Shown: positions 1-23,616 of the stretch, one piece after another
Numbering within the stretch: position 1 is the first letter of the stretch
Layout: every line of letters begins with the position of its first letter
Assembly (NCBI RefSeq): GCF_029633865.1
Contig: NC_079219.1
Coordinates: forward strand, 14,970,310 to 15,034,309
DNA length: 64,000 bases
Source of the DNA: Lampris incognitus
Taxonomy: Eukaryota; Chordata; Actinopteri; Lampriformes; Lampridae
Direction of reading: 5' to 3'
The notes under the pieces: generated by a model
Seen by the model: only the letters and a program-made list of their open reading frames with translations
The model's database searches: none
What the model was told of the DNA's origin: nothing
Translations under genes and position numbers: made by a program

Positions 1-266
1 GCAATGTCATTAAGAGGTTCACCAAATGACCAAAATGTTAACAACACTGACTGCCACTAATGAAGATTTAATTCTCACACAGGCATTCACCTCACCGCAG
101 GAAAAAGCTGCATGAAAGGCAGCAGGTTGTACATATGTAAATAACACTTGTCAGGCCCTGGATGGGAGACCATGCCTACCATGTAGTCTGTTTCCCTATT
201 ATGCAAAATTGTAACATGGGAAAGATCACATGTCAAAAGGGGGATGGTTGAGTCAGTGAACAGACT
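1..266. other. Left-edge stretch, no feature recognised
   Basis: I see no convincing gene or repeat end here. It directly precedes the retroviral env remnant and could be earlier env or pol sequence too decayed to read. Confidence 0.4.
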
Positions 267-770
267 ATGGTTCACAAGAGGCTTTTCAAATTATTCTCAA
301 AAATTTTGTTGAAAATTATTGGTTTGTACCGTACAGTTTATCCTAGCCAGCTGAACAAATTTTATTGGACACAGGTAATTGGCAAACACTACTGTGTTAC
401 TACATGCGGAACAGACTACTGCAAAGTGCTGGTCACAGAACAACATACAGCTGAGAGCTTGAAACAGTCTGTGGTCTAGTGCCAAAAGGATAGAAAACCC
501 GCGTGTTGCATAGATGCAGATTGGCCTCTAGGCACCAGTTGCAAATATGTAAAAATATTACTACACCCACGGTAGCCATTCAAACCCCTAAACTCCCTCC
601 TATGTGTGCAAGACTCCATGATACCTATAAGAGAAATCTGGCCATAACTATGATGAAAGAATGGGCCACTGCCCGTAACTTTACTAGCTGTTGGATCTCC
701 CAACAATTACCTGCATCGTCTCAAACACCTATGGTAGTTCCAGTGCCATTGTTTGCTGCAGACTTTAAGG
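267..770 (+). pseudogene. Endogenous retrovirus env, surface-subunit part (decayed)
   Basis: Two reading frames (267-479 and 503-805, in different frames) together resemble the surface (SU) half of a gammaretrovirus-like Env. The second frame carries a CW-x-S-QQLP segment followed by a proline-rich VPVPL stretch. In intact relatives the CW motif is CWxC; here the second cysteine position is serine. The frame change between 479 and 503 shows it cannot encode a continuous protein. The transmembrane-subunit part follows at 1590, separated by a Tc1-type insertion. No LTR, gag or pol could be recognised. Assignment to env rests mainly on the clear TM-subunit motif downstream; the SU half alone would be weak. 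Confidence 0.65.
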
Positions 771-1587
771 TATATATATATATTGATACATTCAGCAGCA
801 AGTGAACAGTCAGTTCTTGAAGTTGATGTGTTAGAAGCAGGAAAAATGGGCATGTGTAAGAATCTGAGCGACTTTGACAAGGGCCAAATTTTGATGGCTA
901 GACGACTGGGTCAGAGCATCTCCAAAATGGCAGGTCTTGTGGGGTGTTCCCGGTATGCAGTGGTCAGTACCTACCAAAAGTGGTCCAAAGAAGGACAACC
1001 AGTGAACCAGCAACAGGGTCATGGGTGCCCAAGGCTCACTGCTACACATGGCGAGCGAAGGCTAGCCTGTCTGGTCCGATCCTACAGAAGAGCTTCTGTA
1101 GCTCAAATTGCTGAAACACTTAATGCTGACAGAAAGGTTTCAGAAGACAGTGTATCACAGCTTGCTGTTTAAGGGGCTGCGTAGCCACAGACTGCACAGA
1201 GTGCCCATGATGACCCCCTGTCCACTGCCGAAAGTGCCTACACTGGGCATGTGAGCGTTGGAACTGGACCATGGGGCAATGGAAAAAGATGTCCTCGTCT
1301 GACGAATCACATTTTCTTTTACATCATGTGGCTGGCCAGGTGTGTGTGCATCATTTACATGGGGACGAGATGGCACCAGGATGCACTACGGGCAGAGGGC
1401 AAGCTGGCAGAGGCAGTGTGATGCTCTGGGCAATGTTCTGCTGGGAAACCTTGGGTCCTGGCATTCATGCGATGTTAATTTGACATATACCACCTACCTA
1501 AATAAACATTGTTGCTGACCAAGGGCACCCCTTCATGGCAATGGTATTCCTTAATGGCAGTGGTTTTAATGTTTTGGCTGATCGGTG
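771..1587 (+). mobile_element. Tc1/mariner-type transposon, left end missing (copy 1)
   Basis: The right terminal inverted repeat (1560-1587) matches the terminus of the element at 20066-20958 and abuts a TA dinucleotide at 1588. Reading from 846, the translation [20 protein letters not shown] continues through a helix-turn-helix DNA-binding domain typical of Tc1 transposases and is colinear with copy 2. The frame breaks near 1170, and further transposase-like fragments (DESHF, VMLWAMF) appear at 1271-1460. No left inverted repeat is present; homology fades into a TATATA run near 771-783. It sits inside the env remnant, so it inserted after the retrovirus. It is a dead copy. Confidence 0.85.
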
Positions 1588-1589
1588 TA

Positions 1590-2087
1590 TAAACGACCAA
1601 GGAGAAGTCCCTCTCTTTGGTGTTAGAGTGTCACATGAATATCTCTACAGCTGCCATTACAGCCACAGGGAGGCGCTTAGATGATGTTGGATGTGTAGTG
1701 ACTGAATATAGAATGGTGTTGGATATCTTGATAGCCTCACAGGGTGGTGTGTGTAAAGCGATCTCTACTGAATGTTGTGCTTATATCACTAGCAATGATG
1801 CTGAAATACCCGAACTGAAACATGATACTGAACAAGGAGTGAAAGATTTGCATACTGTTCATGGGTGGGATCCCTTTTCAGAACTGTTTGGCCCCCTGAC
1901 ATCTGTGAGTGCGTCATTCATCCATACACTGATTGTAAGCATGATCCTATTTCTCATTATTTTCATCATTACTTGCATGCTTGGGCTGATCCATAAACAA
2001 TGTACTAAGACTTTGCTCAATACTGCACAAGTTGAAAGAAAGATCTTCTCCAGATCCCTGGATTCCGCCATTCTATGGAGAGGATGA
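1590..2087 (+). pseudogene. Endogenous retrovirus env, transmembrane-subunit part
   Basis: The open frame 1617-2087 (156 codons) reads as the C-terminal part of a retroviral Env transmembrane subunit. It contains a CX6CC motif at residues 46-54, preceded by the conserved immunosuppressive-like segment (about residues 30-46), and a strongly hydrophobic membrane span at about residues 101-125 followed by a short basic tail. The CX6CC motif is typical of gamma-type Envs whose TM is disulfide-linked to SU. The upstream half is separated by the Tc1 insertion, so the gene is broken. It could be an old percomorph ERV; domestication is not supported because the SU part is frameshifted and interrupted. 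Confidence 0.8.
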
Positions 2088-2156
2088 TGACAGAGATTTT
2101 AGTGAGTATCTGTAGTGACCTCGCTCAGTTAAGCCCCTGACAAAGTGGTTCCCCTA

Positions 2157-2400
2157 GACCAGGGTTTCCCAATTAGTTTTCCCCAAGGGCCAAATCATGT
2201 CATGCATGCTAAGCCAAGGACCAAAATGTCAGGGGGGTTCCATGGCACCAGCAAAAGCTGTTGTTGTTTTATGTGCAGGTGTTATTGTTGCTGCTATTAT
2301 GATTATTATTATCATCATCACTATTATAGTAGTAGTAGTTGTTGTTGTTTATTATTAGTAGTAGTTGTACTGTTATGCTGCTGTTGCAGCCTCAAAAATA
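2157..2400 (+). repeat. Unclassified dispersed repeat with trinucleotide tail, copy 1
   Basis: Bases 2157-2215 (CAGGGTTTCCCAATTAGTTT onward) recur almost unchanged at 3246-3320. In both copies the shared segment is followed by an ATT/GTT/AGT-rich trinucleotide tract. The CAGGG start recalls hAT-type ends, but no second end or target duplication was found. Confidence 0.55.
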
Positions 2401-2812
2401 TCAAACTAAAGAAAACTAGTTTATAAAAGATATACTTTAATTCATTATGGTACTTTGTTTAGCAAAGACAATATGTACATATTTATTCAGTCTACATTAC
2501 CTGTTAAATGCATTAGTAATAGCCTAGCGTAGTCTGCAGCCGATTTGCAATAAGTTTGCGCGACGGCACGTGAGGGGTTAATAAATTGTGAGAGAAGAAT
2601 ATAGTATGTAATGGAGAATGTGATAAAGCTGTACTATGAACTGGAACAAATAGGCGAGAGACTAATGAAATTATTGTTTTTAAAACAAGTCTACAGGGAG
2701 CACGGGGTCATCAAGGAAAAAGAAACAGGTAGTTTAAATATAACACTAAACTTGGCTTTCAATTATGCTAGCGGACGGATGACGCCTGCTAGCTCACCTC
2801 AACATGTCTTTT

Positions 2813-3194
2813 TTTTTTATTTCTGATTTTTCCCTTTTTCTCCCAATGTAGTGACCAATCAATCCCTATTTTAGTTCTAACACCCAACCTCGTACTGTAT
2901 GCGTTCGCCAACTGCATCTCTCCAGCCGGCAGTCTCGAAGGAGACGCCTCCCCACTTTCGTGACAAGGCGAATCCAGGCCGAACCACTGCTTTTTTCGAC
3001 CCACGCAGAGACGCATTCATGTGATGAACACAAGCCGACTCCACCCCCTCCTGAAGACAGCGTTGCCAATTATTGCTGCTTCATTGAGTCCAGCCATAGT
3101 CAGATCTGACGAGACCGGGGCGCGAACCCCGGTCCCCAGTGGGCAACTGCATTGACACAAAGCCGATGCTTAGACCGCTACACCACCGTGGACT
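2813..3194 (-). mobile_element. tRNA-headed SINE with perfect 17-bp target duplication
   Basis: On the minus strand the element starts at 3194 with a tRNA-like head: an A-box-like TGGTGTAGCGG and a B-box-like GGTTCGCGCCC. It ends in an A-rich tail near 2813. It is flanked by identical copies of ACCTCAACATGTCTTTT at 2796-2812 and 3195-3211, which is strong evidence of a LINE-mediated insertion. Its 3' end (ATTGGGAGAAAAAGGG) resembles that of the SINE at 7775-8220. Confidence 0.9.
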
Positions 3195-3245
3195 ACCTCA
3201 ACATGTCTTTTGCAGTCATATAAGCCTTAGCCGGAAATCCATATA

Positions 3246-3405
3246 CGCTCCAGAAGATGCTACACCAGGGTTCCCCAATTAGTTTTCCCCAAGGGCCAAA
3301 TTATGTCATGCATGCCAAGCTGCTATTATCATTATTATCATCATTATTTATTATTATTATTAGTAGTAATATTACTACTACTACTATTATTATTATCATT
3401 ATTAT

Positions 3406-3457
<52 letters not shown>

Positions 3458-3472
3458 GGTGGTAGTAGTAAC
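3246..3472 (+). repeat. Unclassified dispersed repeat with trinucleotide tail, copy 2
   Basis: Shares its first 70 bases with 2157-2215, then runs into (ATT)n and (AGT)n microsatellite sequence. Apparent poly-Ser and poly-Val ORFs here are read-through of the microsatellite. Confidence 0.6.
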
Positions 3473-3572
3473 TACCTGTCTTTAAACTTCAAGAACTTCA
3501 TAATAATTGTTCTTGGACATGTATTGTGCGAGTTGTTGTTTGGCGGGGCACTGATTCTATGAGCTCGCTCAA

Positions 3573-4086
3573 TTACCGAGACCTCCTGAGGTTCCAGTCC
3601 CAGACCTTCCGGTTACCACTTTTCCAGGAATGTAATTGTATCCTGGTCTCTACCTTCTCTGGTAGGCCCACCAGTCTTATGTTGTTCCATCGGCTTCTGC
3701 ATTCCAAGTCTTCCACTTTGTTGCTAAGAGTTTTAATGGTGCTTTCCAATGTGCTGACTTTGAATATTAGCCCATTAACGTCTTCTTCAGTATCAGAAAT
3801 CTGTTGTCCCGCATGCGCAATGTGCCCTGTGCATTCCTGTACCTGCTTTCTTATATCAGTAATTGTTGCTTGCACAACATCAATTTTCTTAGAGTCCTCT
3901 TTTCAAGGACATTATAGCTTTCATGATATCTTGGTTGTTGTTCTCGCCCGAGTCCAATATTTTGCCATCTCCTTCGTCGAGGTCGTCATCCATGGCAGCC
4001 ATGGTGTCATTTATTTCTTCACCCTGCGAATGTTTCTCCTTGTATCGTGATTTCCTTTTGTCTTTTTTGCCTCCTTTTCGTGACAT
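3573..4086 (-). pseudogene. L1/Tx1-type LINE ORF1 fragment
   Basis: Minus-strand frames 4086-3889 and 3875-3573 read as the N-terminal and coiled-coil portion of a vertebrate L1 ORF1 (Transposase_22) RNA-binding protein. A lysine-rich, acidic N-terminus is followed by heptad-type sequence (ISDTEEDV, STLESTIKTL) and then NNIRLVGLPE, the conserved start of the RRM-like domain. The two pieces are in different frames, so the copy is dead. It is 5'-proximal and truncated after the coiled coil. ORF2 of this copy is not adjacent. Confidence 0.8.
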
Positions 4087-4130
4087 TTTTAATACCCAGT
4101 ACTCTTATATACGTGTTGCTTGACTTGGAA

Positions 4131-4717
4131 TAAAATTCTGGTTAGTATTGCAGGATTAATTACATGCTAGTAGCAGAGCTGAAAAGTTGTGACCTCTTAG
4201 CACCACACCATAACCGGAAGTCCCTATTTGCTTACTTTCAATCTTTAACTATGTATGACCTATACCATGCGAACCAGAGTGTCTTGTCCATGTGAACGCA
4301 GAGGCCTATTGTTGACTGTTAGTTGATAAGCAGAGGAACGTGTAAGAAAGTCCCTGAGTGTAGCAAGTTTGTACTCAAATTTGCACAAAGTAATTGGAGA
4401 AACGGCCTGGATGGGATATGAGCTAGAAGACATGAGTTCAGGAGGAGAAGAACAAACAACTGCCCTTTAAGAGAGACTGTGGGTAACACTTGGGTAACAA
4501 TGCTTTATGTGTGCCATGCCTGAGAATTAACAAGGTGTGATAATACTGTGAGGAAATTTGTCTCTGAATCCTCTGTTAAAACAAATGAGAAGTCTGATAT
4601 AGAATTGCCATGACAGGCTTACAGAATATCATCAAATTCTGCATGATGATACTGATACTAATATTTCCTGCTTTCACAAATGCTATATTGTGATAATAAT
4701 GACAATAACAATAATAC
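4131..4717. other. zfat intron sequence, no feature recognised
   Basis: AT-rich sequence between the L1 ORF1 fragment and zfat exon 10. I searched the minus strand for the next zfat zinc-finger exon and did not find one here or further left. Confidence 0.5.
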
Positions 4718-17023
<12,306 letters not shown>

Positions 17024-17300
17024 TTTTCTCAAGACGAAACCGCCCTAGAGATAGTAATTTTATAATGATTATCGATGGAAATATAGCAAAATATAACCAC
17101 ACAACGAGAATTTTGAGCCTAATTTTCCCTTTGCGTCCAGTAAAATTTCTGTCGAATCTGCGACAAAAGTCCTTCCAGCCAACGGAAGAGGGAAGGTGTT
17201 GCCTTAGCAGTGGAGAGAACACTGCCCCCTAAGGCAGGAGGACTTTACTGCGGCTGGCGTTTGAGTCGTGAGAAGAGCGTGTTACCTTTTTACCTCAAAA
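17024..17300 (-). promoter_or_regulatory. zfat: zfat 5' UTR / promoter-proximal region
   Basis: Sequence immediately upstream of the zfat start codon. No TATA box or transcription start could be placed. The CpG density is moderate. Listed by position only. Confidence 0.45.
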
Positions 17301-18915
17301 TATTGGCGTTAGGTTTTCGCGGCCGTTGGGGAAATCATTTCCAAATTTAAATATGCAAATCAGTGGAACAATATTGTAATTAATATTGTAAACAGCCCAT
17401 GGCCTAATTTGGAGCACTAGTTCAATATTTACCCATCTGTTTTCTGGACTGTTTTTTATCTGTCTGGGTCCCAGTGACAAAAGGGCTGGCAGAGCATCAA
17501 AGATGCCTGCCTTGGCCCCACGCAACTACCCCCAGCTCCTCTTTGGGGCACCTGAAGGCATTATAGGGCCATCCCTATAGTGGGTCTAGCCTTTGTAGTC
17601 TACCCACAATTGGCTGTATCCAGCATCCAGATCCAATCTCATTATTACCACTTGTGTCCACAATCAGGCTTCTGTTCACTGTATATAACTCTTGATGACA
17701 AGTTAAGATTTAATGAAAACTGACCACTCAGTGGCTTTTATGGAACTTTACTTAAGAGATAGCTCAGCTATATGACAGTCGGTCACTGCAGTCACTGCAC
17801 CTATACAAGCGTCAGTCTCACACTTTCTTGAGAAGACAGAATTGATTCAGATACAATAATAACACCAGAAATATCTCAAATCTGTCGCTTCTCAAAAAAG
17901 GAAAAGGAAATCAATGTCCTCCGGTTTGATTTGTGATGTGTTACACATAGCTTTCTTGGTGCTGGATTTGAGAGTGTGCATTATGTTAATCTCATGCAGA
18001 AAATTAATTTGACTGTTTTTATAGTTTGCCAAATTGAAGTTATTGCGCCAGGTATTAACTAACGCTGTAACTGTAGTTTGGCTAAAAAGATCTCTGGTGT
18101 GGTTGAATCAGCAACTAAGGCCCACACTTATACTTCTTCGTTTATTAATTGAAATATATATTTTTATTCAAATGAGAGCTGGCCATTCGCCTTTAGTACT
18201 GTTATTGATTTCGATAGTAAAAACCTAGAAGGAAAAGGGAAACACACCAAGAGATTTCGCAGAGACATTTGTGGTAGGTTTCAAGTCCACACCAGGTGGG
18301 GGCATGTGCTCCAGTGGCTGCAGACATAAGCGCTTCCCACTATCTTTGCTCTTTTTGATATTTCTCTTAGTAAGAAAGCTGAAAGACTCAGTAAGGGATG
18401 CACGGTAGAGAAGTCTGTGGTGGAATTCGACCCCAAGCCAGGAGCCACATATGTGGCTTCACATGGATGAAAATGTAACCAGCACTACTGTTATCCTTAT
18501 GTTAGAAGCCTGACATTTACATTTTTCACATCATCATTTGCAGGCTTAGCACTGGCAGTTAATAGACTTAGCAAGCTGCCCACAAATTTGCCAAACTGCA
18601 ATAACTTTATGATTATGAATTCACTAATGTTTTAAAAAATCTGTTGCTTTTACCTTTTCCTTGGGAACTGCAAAGACTGTGTTTAATGTTAGAGTTTTTT
18701 TTTTTACTGGTGCCTGCACTATGAAATTGTTTACCTGAATGGGGTACACGCAGACCCCACAGGACCCGAATAACAAATAACCTCATTCAAACAGGGAAAA
18801 TGACACACAAAGTTTATTAAACAGTTAAAAGAATTTACAGACAATTAACTTGATTTGTTCATTAACAAGGAGCAGGAACAAGTTGCCACCGATGCTTCTG
18901 CCTGCTTACAGTCCG
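17301..18915. other. Intergenic, zfat to ptp4a3, no feature recognised
   Basis: AT-rich; no coding frame, repeat end or RNA gene that I can support. Confidence 0.5.
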
Positions 18916-18919
18916 TTAA

Positions 18920-19403
18920 AGGGAAATTTCACTCATGGTTTCATGTATGTGCAATCAGTGCTGATGAGTAATGTAATGGATCGAAGCAATCAAGCCCTCA
19001 CTGTGCGCTGCGCTGCCAAAGAACTCTGTGATCACCCGCTCACAGTGGCTTTCCCGCAGCGCCTACACATACCAGAATGCATTGCGCACAAACCTCTGTA
19101 TCGTCCATAAAACCCTCTGTGCTATTGTTGTGGGAGGTCATCTACACCATCGGAAACGCTGCTGAGCCAAGAGAACGAGGATGTGTTCTTTGAACAGCGA
19201 GTTTAGAGTAGATTACATGTAGAAACCCCGCTAGGCTGTAGTTTTCCGGCCGCCAGTGACGTCATGATACGTGTGAGGTGACGCGTCACTTGCCGGCCGG
19301 AGAAAAAGAAAACCCGATGCAGGAGCAACGGCAAGTGTTTTTTCATGAGCTGTCCTCGTCGCAGATAGACAGAGATAAGGTTGAAAATTGGTGAATTTTC
19401 CCT
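18920..19403. mobile_element. TTAA-flanked MITE, piggyBac-like
   Basis: Begins AGGGAAATTTCAC and ends GTGAATTTTCCCT, an inverted repeat with one mismatch, flanked by TTAA on both sides (18916-18919, 19404-19407). TTAA duplication is the piggyBac hallmark. The interior is GC-rich and non-coding and includes a TGACGTCA palindrome at 19258. Confidence 0.7.
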
Positions 19404-20065
19404 TTAACAGTCATGTTGGTGACAACATCACCTTTTTAGTGGTAGCCACTGCCGAGTCAACATGCCGATCCACAGCAACAATCACTAAGACTACTGTAAT
19501 GTATCCCGGTCTCTCTTCCTTTCTGCCTCTCATACACACACAGATAACGCACGCACGCCAACACTCACACGACGGGCTCCTCTCCCTCCGTTCTTCCTCC
19601 CCTCTCCGGAGGACGGCATCCACCCCACCCCCCACCCCCCAATTACAGAAAGAGTATGCTTCATCTTCAGCCAATGTGTTTTGAATGGAAATAAAATTTA
19701 AAAATAAATAAGAAGGAAAAAAAACACTCCCATGCTATTATTTACATTTCGCTGTTGTTTACAACATGGTAACTCTGGTAGACCTCCAAAAAAAAAATCA
19801 CTACACAAGATGCTGATAACCTCAGAATAAACGTGTGCCATGTTTTCTCAGTGAAGTTTAAGGAAATTGTGTTCCAATTTCCGAATGGATGGAGTTGGTA
19901 CATGGCTATTGGCTATACTAAAGCGCAAGACGCCAAGTTAGCTAGACTCAGATAACCATAAATGCAGTCTTTTCACAAGCTAGTGGGCCAGTGGGAACAG
20001 GCCTATTGCATCTCATGATTTAAAACGTCAGACAAACAATTGATGAGAGTTTAAGAGCTGATATA

Positions 20066-20958
20066 CACCGATCAGCCAAAACATTAAAACCACCTGAGGC
20101 CATTGTCATAAGGTAACATTGTTGCCATGAAGGGATGTACCTGGTCTGCAATGGTGTTTAGGTAGGTGGTACGTGCAAAAGTAACATCCACGTGAATGGC
20201 AGGACCCAAGGTTTCCCAGCAAGAACATTGCCCAGAGCATCACACTGCTTCCACCGGCTTGCCTTCTTCCCATAGTGCATTCTGGTGCCATCTCTTCCCC
20301 ATGTAAACAACGCACATGCACCCGGCCGTCCACATGATGTAAAAGAAAACGTGATTCATCAGACCAACTTCTTCCATTGCTCCATGGTCCAGTTCTGATG
20401 CATACGTGCCCATTGTAGGTGCTTTTGGCAGTGGACAGGGGTCATCATGGAAACTCTGACCGGTCTGTGGCCATGCAGTCCCATACGCAGCAAGCTGTGA
20501 TGCACTGTGTGTTCTGACACCTGTCTGTCATGGCCAGCGTTAAGTTTTTCCACAATCTGAGCTACAGAAGCTCTTCTGTGGGATCGGACCAGATGGGCCA
20601 GCCTTTTGCTCCCCACATGTATCAATTAACTTTGAGCACCCATGACCCTGTCGCCGGTTCACCAGTTGTCCTTCCTTGGATCACTTTTAGTAGGTACTGA
20701 CCACTGCATACTGGGAACACCCCACAAGACCTGTCGTTTTGGAGATGCTCTGACCCAGTCATCTAGCCATCACAATTTGGCCCTTGTTAGAGTCGATCAC
20801 ATCTTTACGCTTGCCCATTTTTCCTGCTTCCAAAACATCAACTTTAAGAACTGTTCACTTCCTGCCTAATATATCCCACCCCTTGACAGGTGCCTTTGTA
20901 AATGAGATAATGTTATTCACTTGCCTGTCAGTGGTTTTAATGTTTTGGCTGATCGGTG
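20066..20958 (-). mobile_element. Tc1/mariner-type transposon, near full length (copy 2)
   Basis: Perfect 28-bp terminal inverted repeats at 20066-20093 and 20931-20958, starting CACCGATCAGCCAAAACATT, each flanked by the TA target duplication (20064-20065, 20959-20960). The minus strand encodes transposase pieces: the N-terminal HTH near 20815-20640, [20 protein letters not shown] (20603 leftward), and GSSVMLWAMF (20250 region). In-frame stops and a frameshift show it is non-autonomous. At 893 bp it is shorter than a typical 1.3-1.6 kb autonomous Tc1, so it probably also has internal deletions. Confidence 0.92.
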
Positions 20959-21394
20959 TATATAACATCTGTTTAGGTGTCCAAATCCTCCTCTTCCATC
21001 ATTCCTATTTCTCGCTACTGTGAGCTAGTTACTGAAATAAAGTTGACATACCTCAAAAAAACAAAAACAAAAAACTTTAAAAAGTATTTGAGCACATTTT
21101 GGTGTTATTGTTGCTCGCTCCCGTCCTTCCTGTCTCTCCACTGTAAACTCTTAAGTCAAAGAAAATGTGCCCAACAAGGAAAAAGACATGAAATCATTAG
21201 AAACAAGGGTAGAAATCAGGGTTGCCGGGGAAAATATCACCTAAGTTTCCTCACACAGCTATTTCAAATCGAAACCAAATACCCTTTTATAGAGGAAGAT
21301 AAAAACAAGTATTAAGGTTTGTGTGTGGATGATAAACAAAAAATGACTCAAGGCTATTATGGCTGTATTCCTGAGAACCTGTGTTGACATGTTT

Positions 21395-21443
<49 letters not shown>

Positions 21444-21462
21444 GTGCATGCGTGTGTGTGTG
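21395..21462. repeat. TG-rich tract in the ptp4a3 3' UTR
   Basis: Imperfect TG/TA tract ending two bases from the ptp4a3 stop codon; it reads CA-rich in the transcript. Confidence 0.9.
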
Positions 21463-21463
21463 T

Positions 21464-21581
21464 TCACATGGAGCAACACTTGTTCTTGTGTGCGTGACAG
21501 TTTTTGAAGCGGAGTCTCTGTTTGGAGCGATATTTCTCCAAGTAGGTCAGCTGTTTACTGTTGATGGCCCCTCTGCGCTTC
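21464..21581 (-). CDS. ptp4a3: ptp4a3 exon 5 (C-terminus, CAAX)
   Basis: Acceptor ATTCCAG|G, enters in phase 2, stop TGA at 21466-21464. Encodes [18 protein letters not shown], then a basic tail ending CCSM. The prenylated cysteine is residue 170, as in mammalian PTP4A3. Confidence 0.96.
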
Positions 21582-21949
21582 CTGGAATACACACAGAGAC
21601 GCAAACATACAACGGTAAAAGTCAGTCACATGTTACTCAAATGATAAATTTTCACTGTTGGAAAAGAAATTGTTGGGGTAGGGCGATATTTTGTCATCAC
21701 TTCTTTGGAGCGAAAAACTATTTTCAGTAAACAGAAAATACGTATGTATGCTAAAGCTTATTTTGGCATATGATGGGTTCTCACGTTGTATACATTTGTT
21801 ATGTGTCATTACATATTTCTGTATGAATAAGTTGTTATGACGCTATAATGTGCAAATGTCCTTACTGTCTGATGAGCTGAATGGCATCCTCATACTTCAT
21901 CCCACTCTCTATCAGAGCCAGAGCCACCAGCACAGGTGCCCTGCATGCA

Positions 21950-22035
<86 letters not shown>

Positions 22036-22269
22036 GGTAATGCCTGTGTGGGTATTTATATAGTTGGTTGGATTGGGTATAACAATTTTGTGGTGGTAGT
22101 GTAAAGGTGGTCATGTGGTCATTTTAATGTAAGCAGAGACAAGACAAACTAACAGCTATTTAATGGTTTTTCCATGCAAAAACAAAAGTGGCTGTAGGAA
22201 TCAAGCTTCTTGAATGTCTCTAAATTAAACTTTTTTTCCTGGCTAAAAGCGTTGATGAGCTGATTAGAA

Positions 22270-22328
<59 letters not shown>

Positions 22329-23443
22329 ACGCATGAGTGTGTATGTGTGTGTGTGCGAGAGAGAGAAATGCAGGTTTCACAGCAGTCGCTGTCCCCAATA
22401 AAAGACCCTGCCCCCCCCGAGATACTAGATCATCATGAATAAATTAGAGATTTCATGTGCTATTTAAGCTGCAAGTGGTTTCAGAAAGCCCTCTTGAAAT
22501 GAAAACATGAGTGACGAGTGACTTCAAGATATTCTTAGCATTAAGAGGCCTTCCGGGAAACCAAACACAGATTATCCCACAAGAGGCCCCAGAGAAAGCA
22601 TGTGACCTCAAGCCTCCGGCCCTTCTTGTCACCCTCCCAACAAAATGTACCCCTGTCAGATAGGTGATCAACAGCAGAACAAGAACACTTTGTACAGCTA
22701 CTGAAAGCAGCTGACAAAGAGTACAAATTTGTTTTATAATTGTCTAAAAAAAGTATCTGCTCAGTGATCTGGTGCTTTGGGGTGCCGCATGCCAAGTTGG
22801 TAATCAGGGCAGGTGTCATAACTGACCCCCCCCCCCCTGTCTTTGTCTCTCTGTCTGTCTCTCTCTCTCTCTCTCATACACACACACACACACACACACA
22901 TGCACGCTCTCTTTTGTGTGGGTTCAGTGCATGTGTGTTTGTGTCAGTGTCCGACCTCCCCAGTCCAGCCACACAGTGCACAGCCACACAGCATCCCGGA
23001 TCCTCCTGAAACTTTTTCTTCAGCAGGCTCAGCCAATCATCAACCAGTTTACTGGGGGGTGGGGCACCATCGTCAAATGGCCAATCCTGGAAGAGAAACA
23101 AGGCGGTAATTCTGTTCTTCTCCAGTGGACAAGCTTGCCTTTACATAGTTTGTTGTGTTTACACAGTCAGCGTGTTACACAGTCAGCGTGTAGCAGATAG
23201 TGCGTGTATAGCATTCTCACCACCACGGTAATGCCGTCTTTCTCTAGTGGCGCTTTGTCATATGTGACATCACAGACTCGAACCACTGTGGTGGCTCCAT
23301 ACTGCTTCAGGTCCTAGGGAGGAATAATGGTGTGGGGTAGCCAATTAATTAGATGAACACATCATGAAAGTGTGTACAGTGTAGTTTCTTTTAATGCAAT
23401 ATGTTCGTATCAAAAACAGCGATTTTTTTGTGATAGTAACAAA

Positions 23444-23477
<34 letters not shown>

Positions 23478-23482
23478 GTCTA

Positions 23483-23521
<39 letters not shown>

Positions 23522-23540
23522 GAGTGTGTACTTGCTTTTC

Positions 23541-23616
<76 letters not shown>

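Noticed and set aside
3120-3194. tRNA gene on the minus strand
   Set aside because: A and B boxes are present, but the acceptor stem does not pair and the unit is the head of a SINE with target duplication. The same applies to the heads at 27055, 42672, 52915, 56468, 60672 and 63293, and to a weak B box (GGGTTCGCTTCCC) at 27753.
23441-23521. CRISPR-like array
   Set aside because: Tetranucleotide microsatellite without spacers; the organism is a fish.
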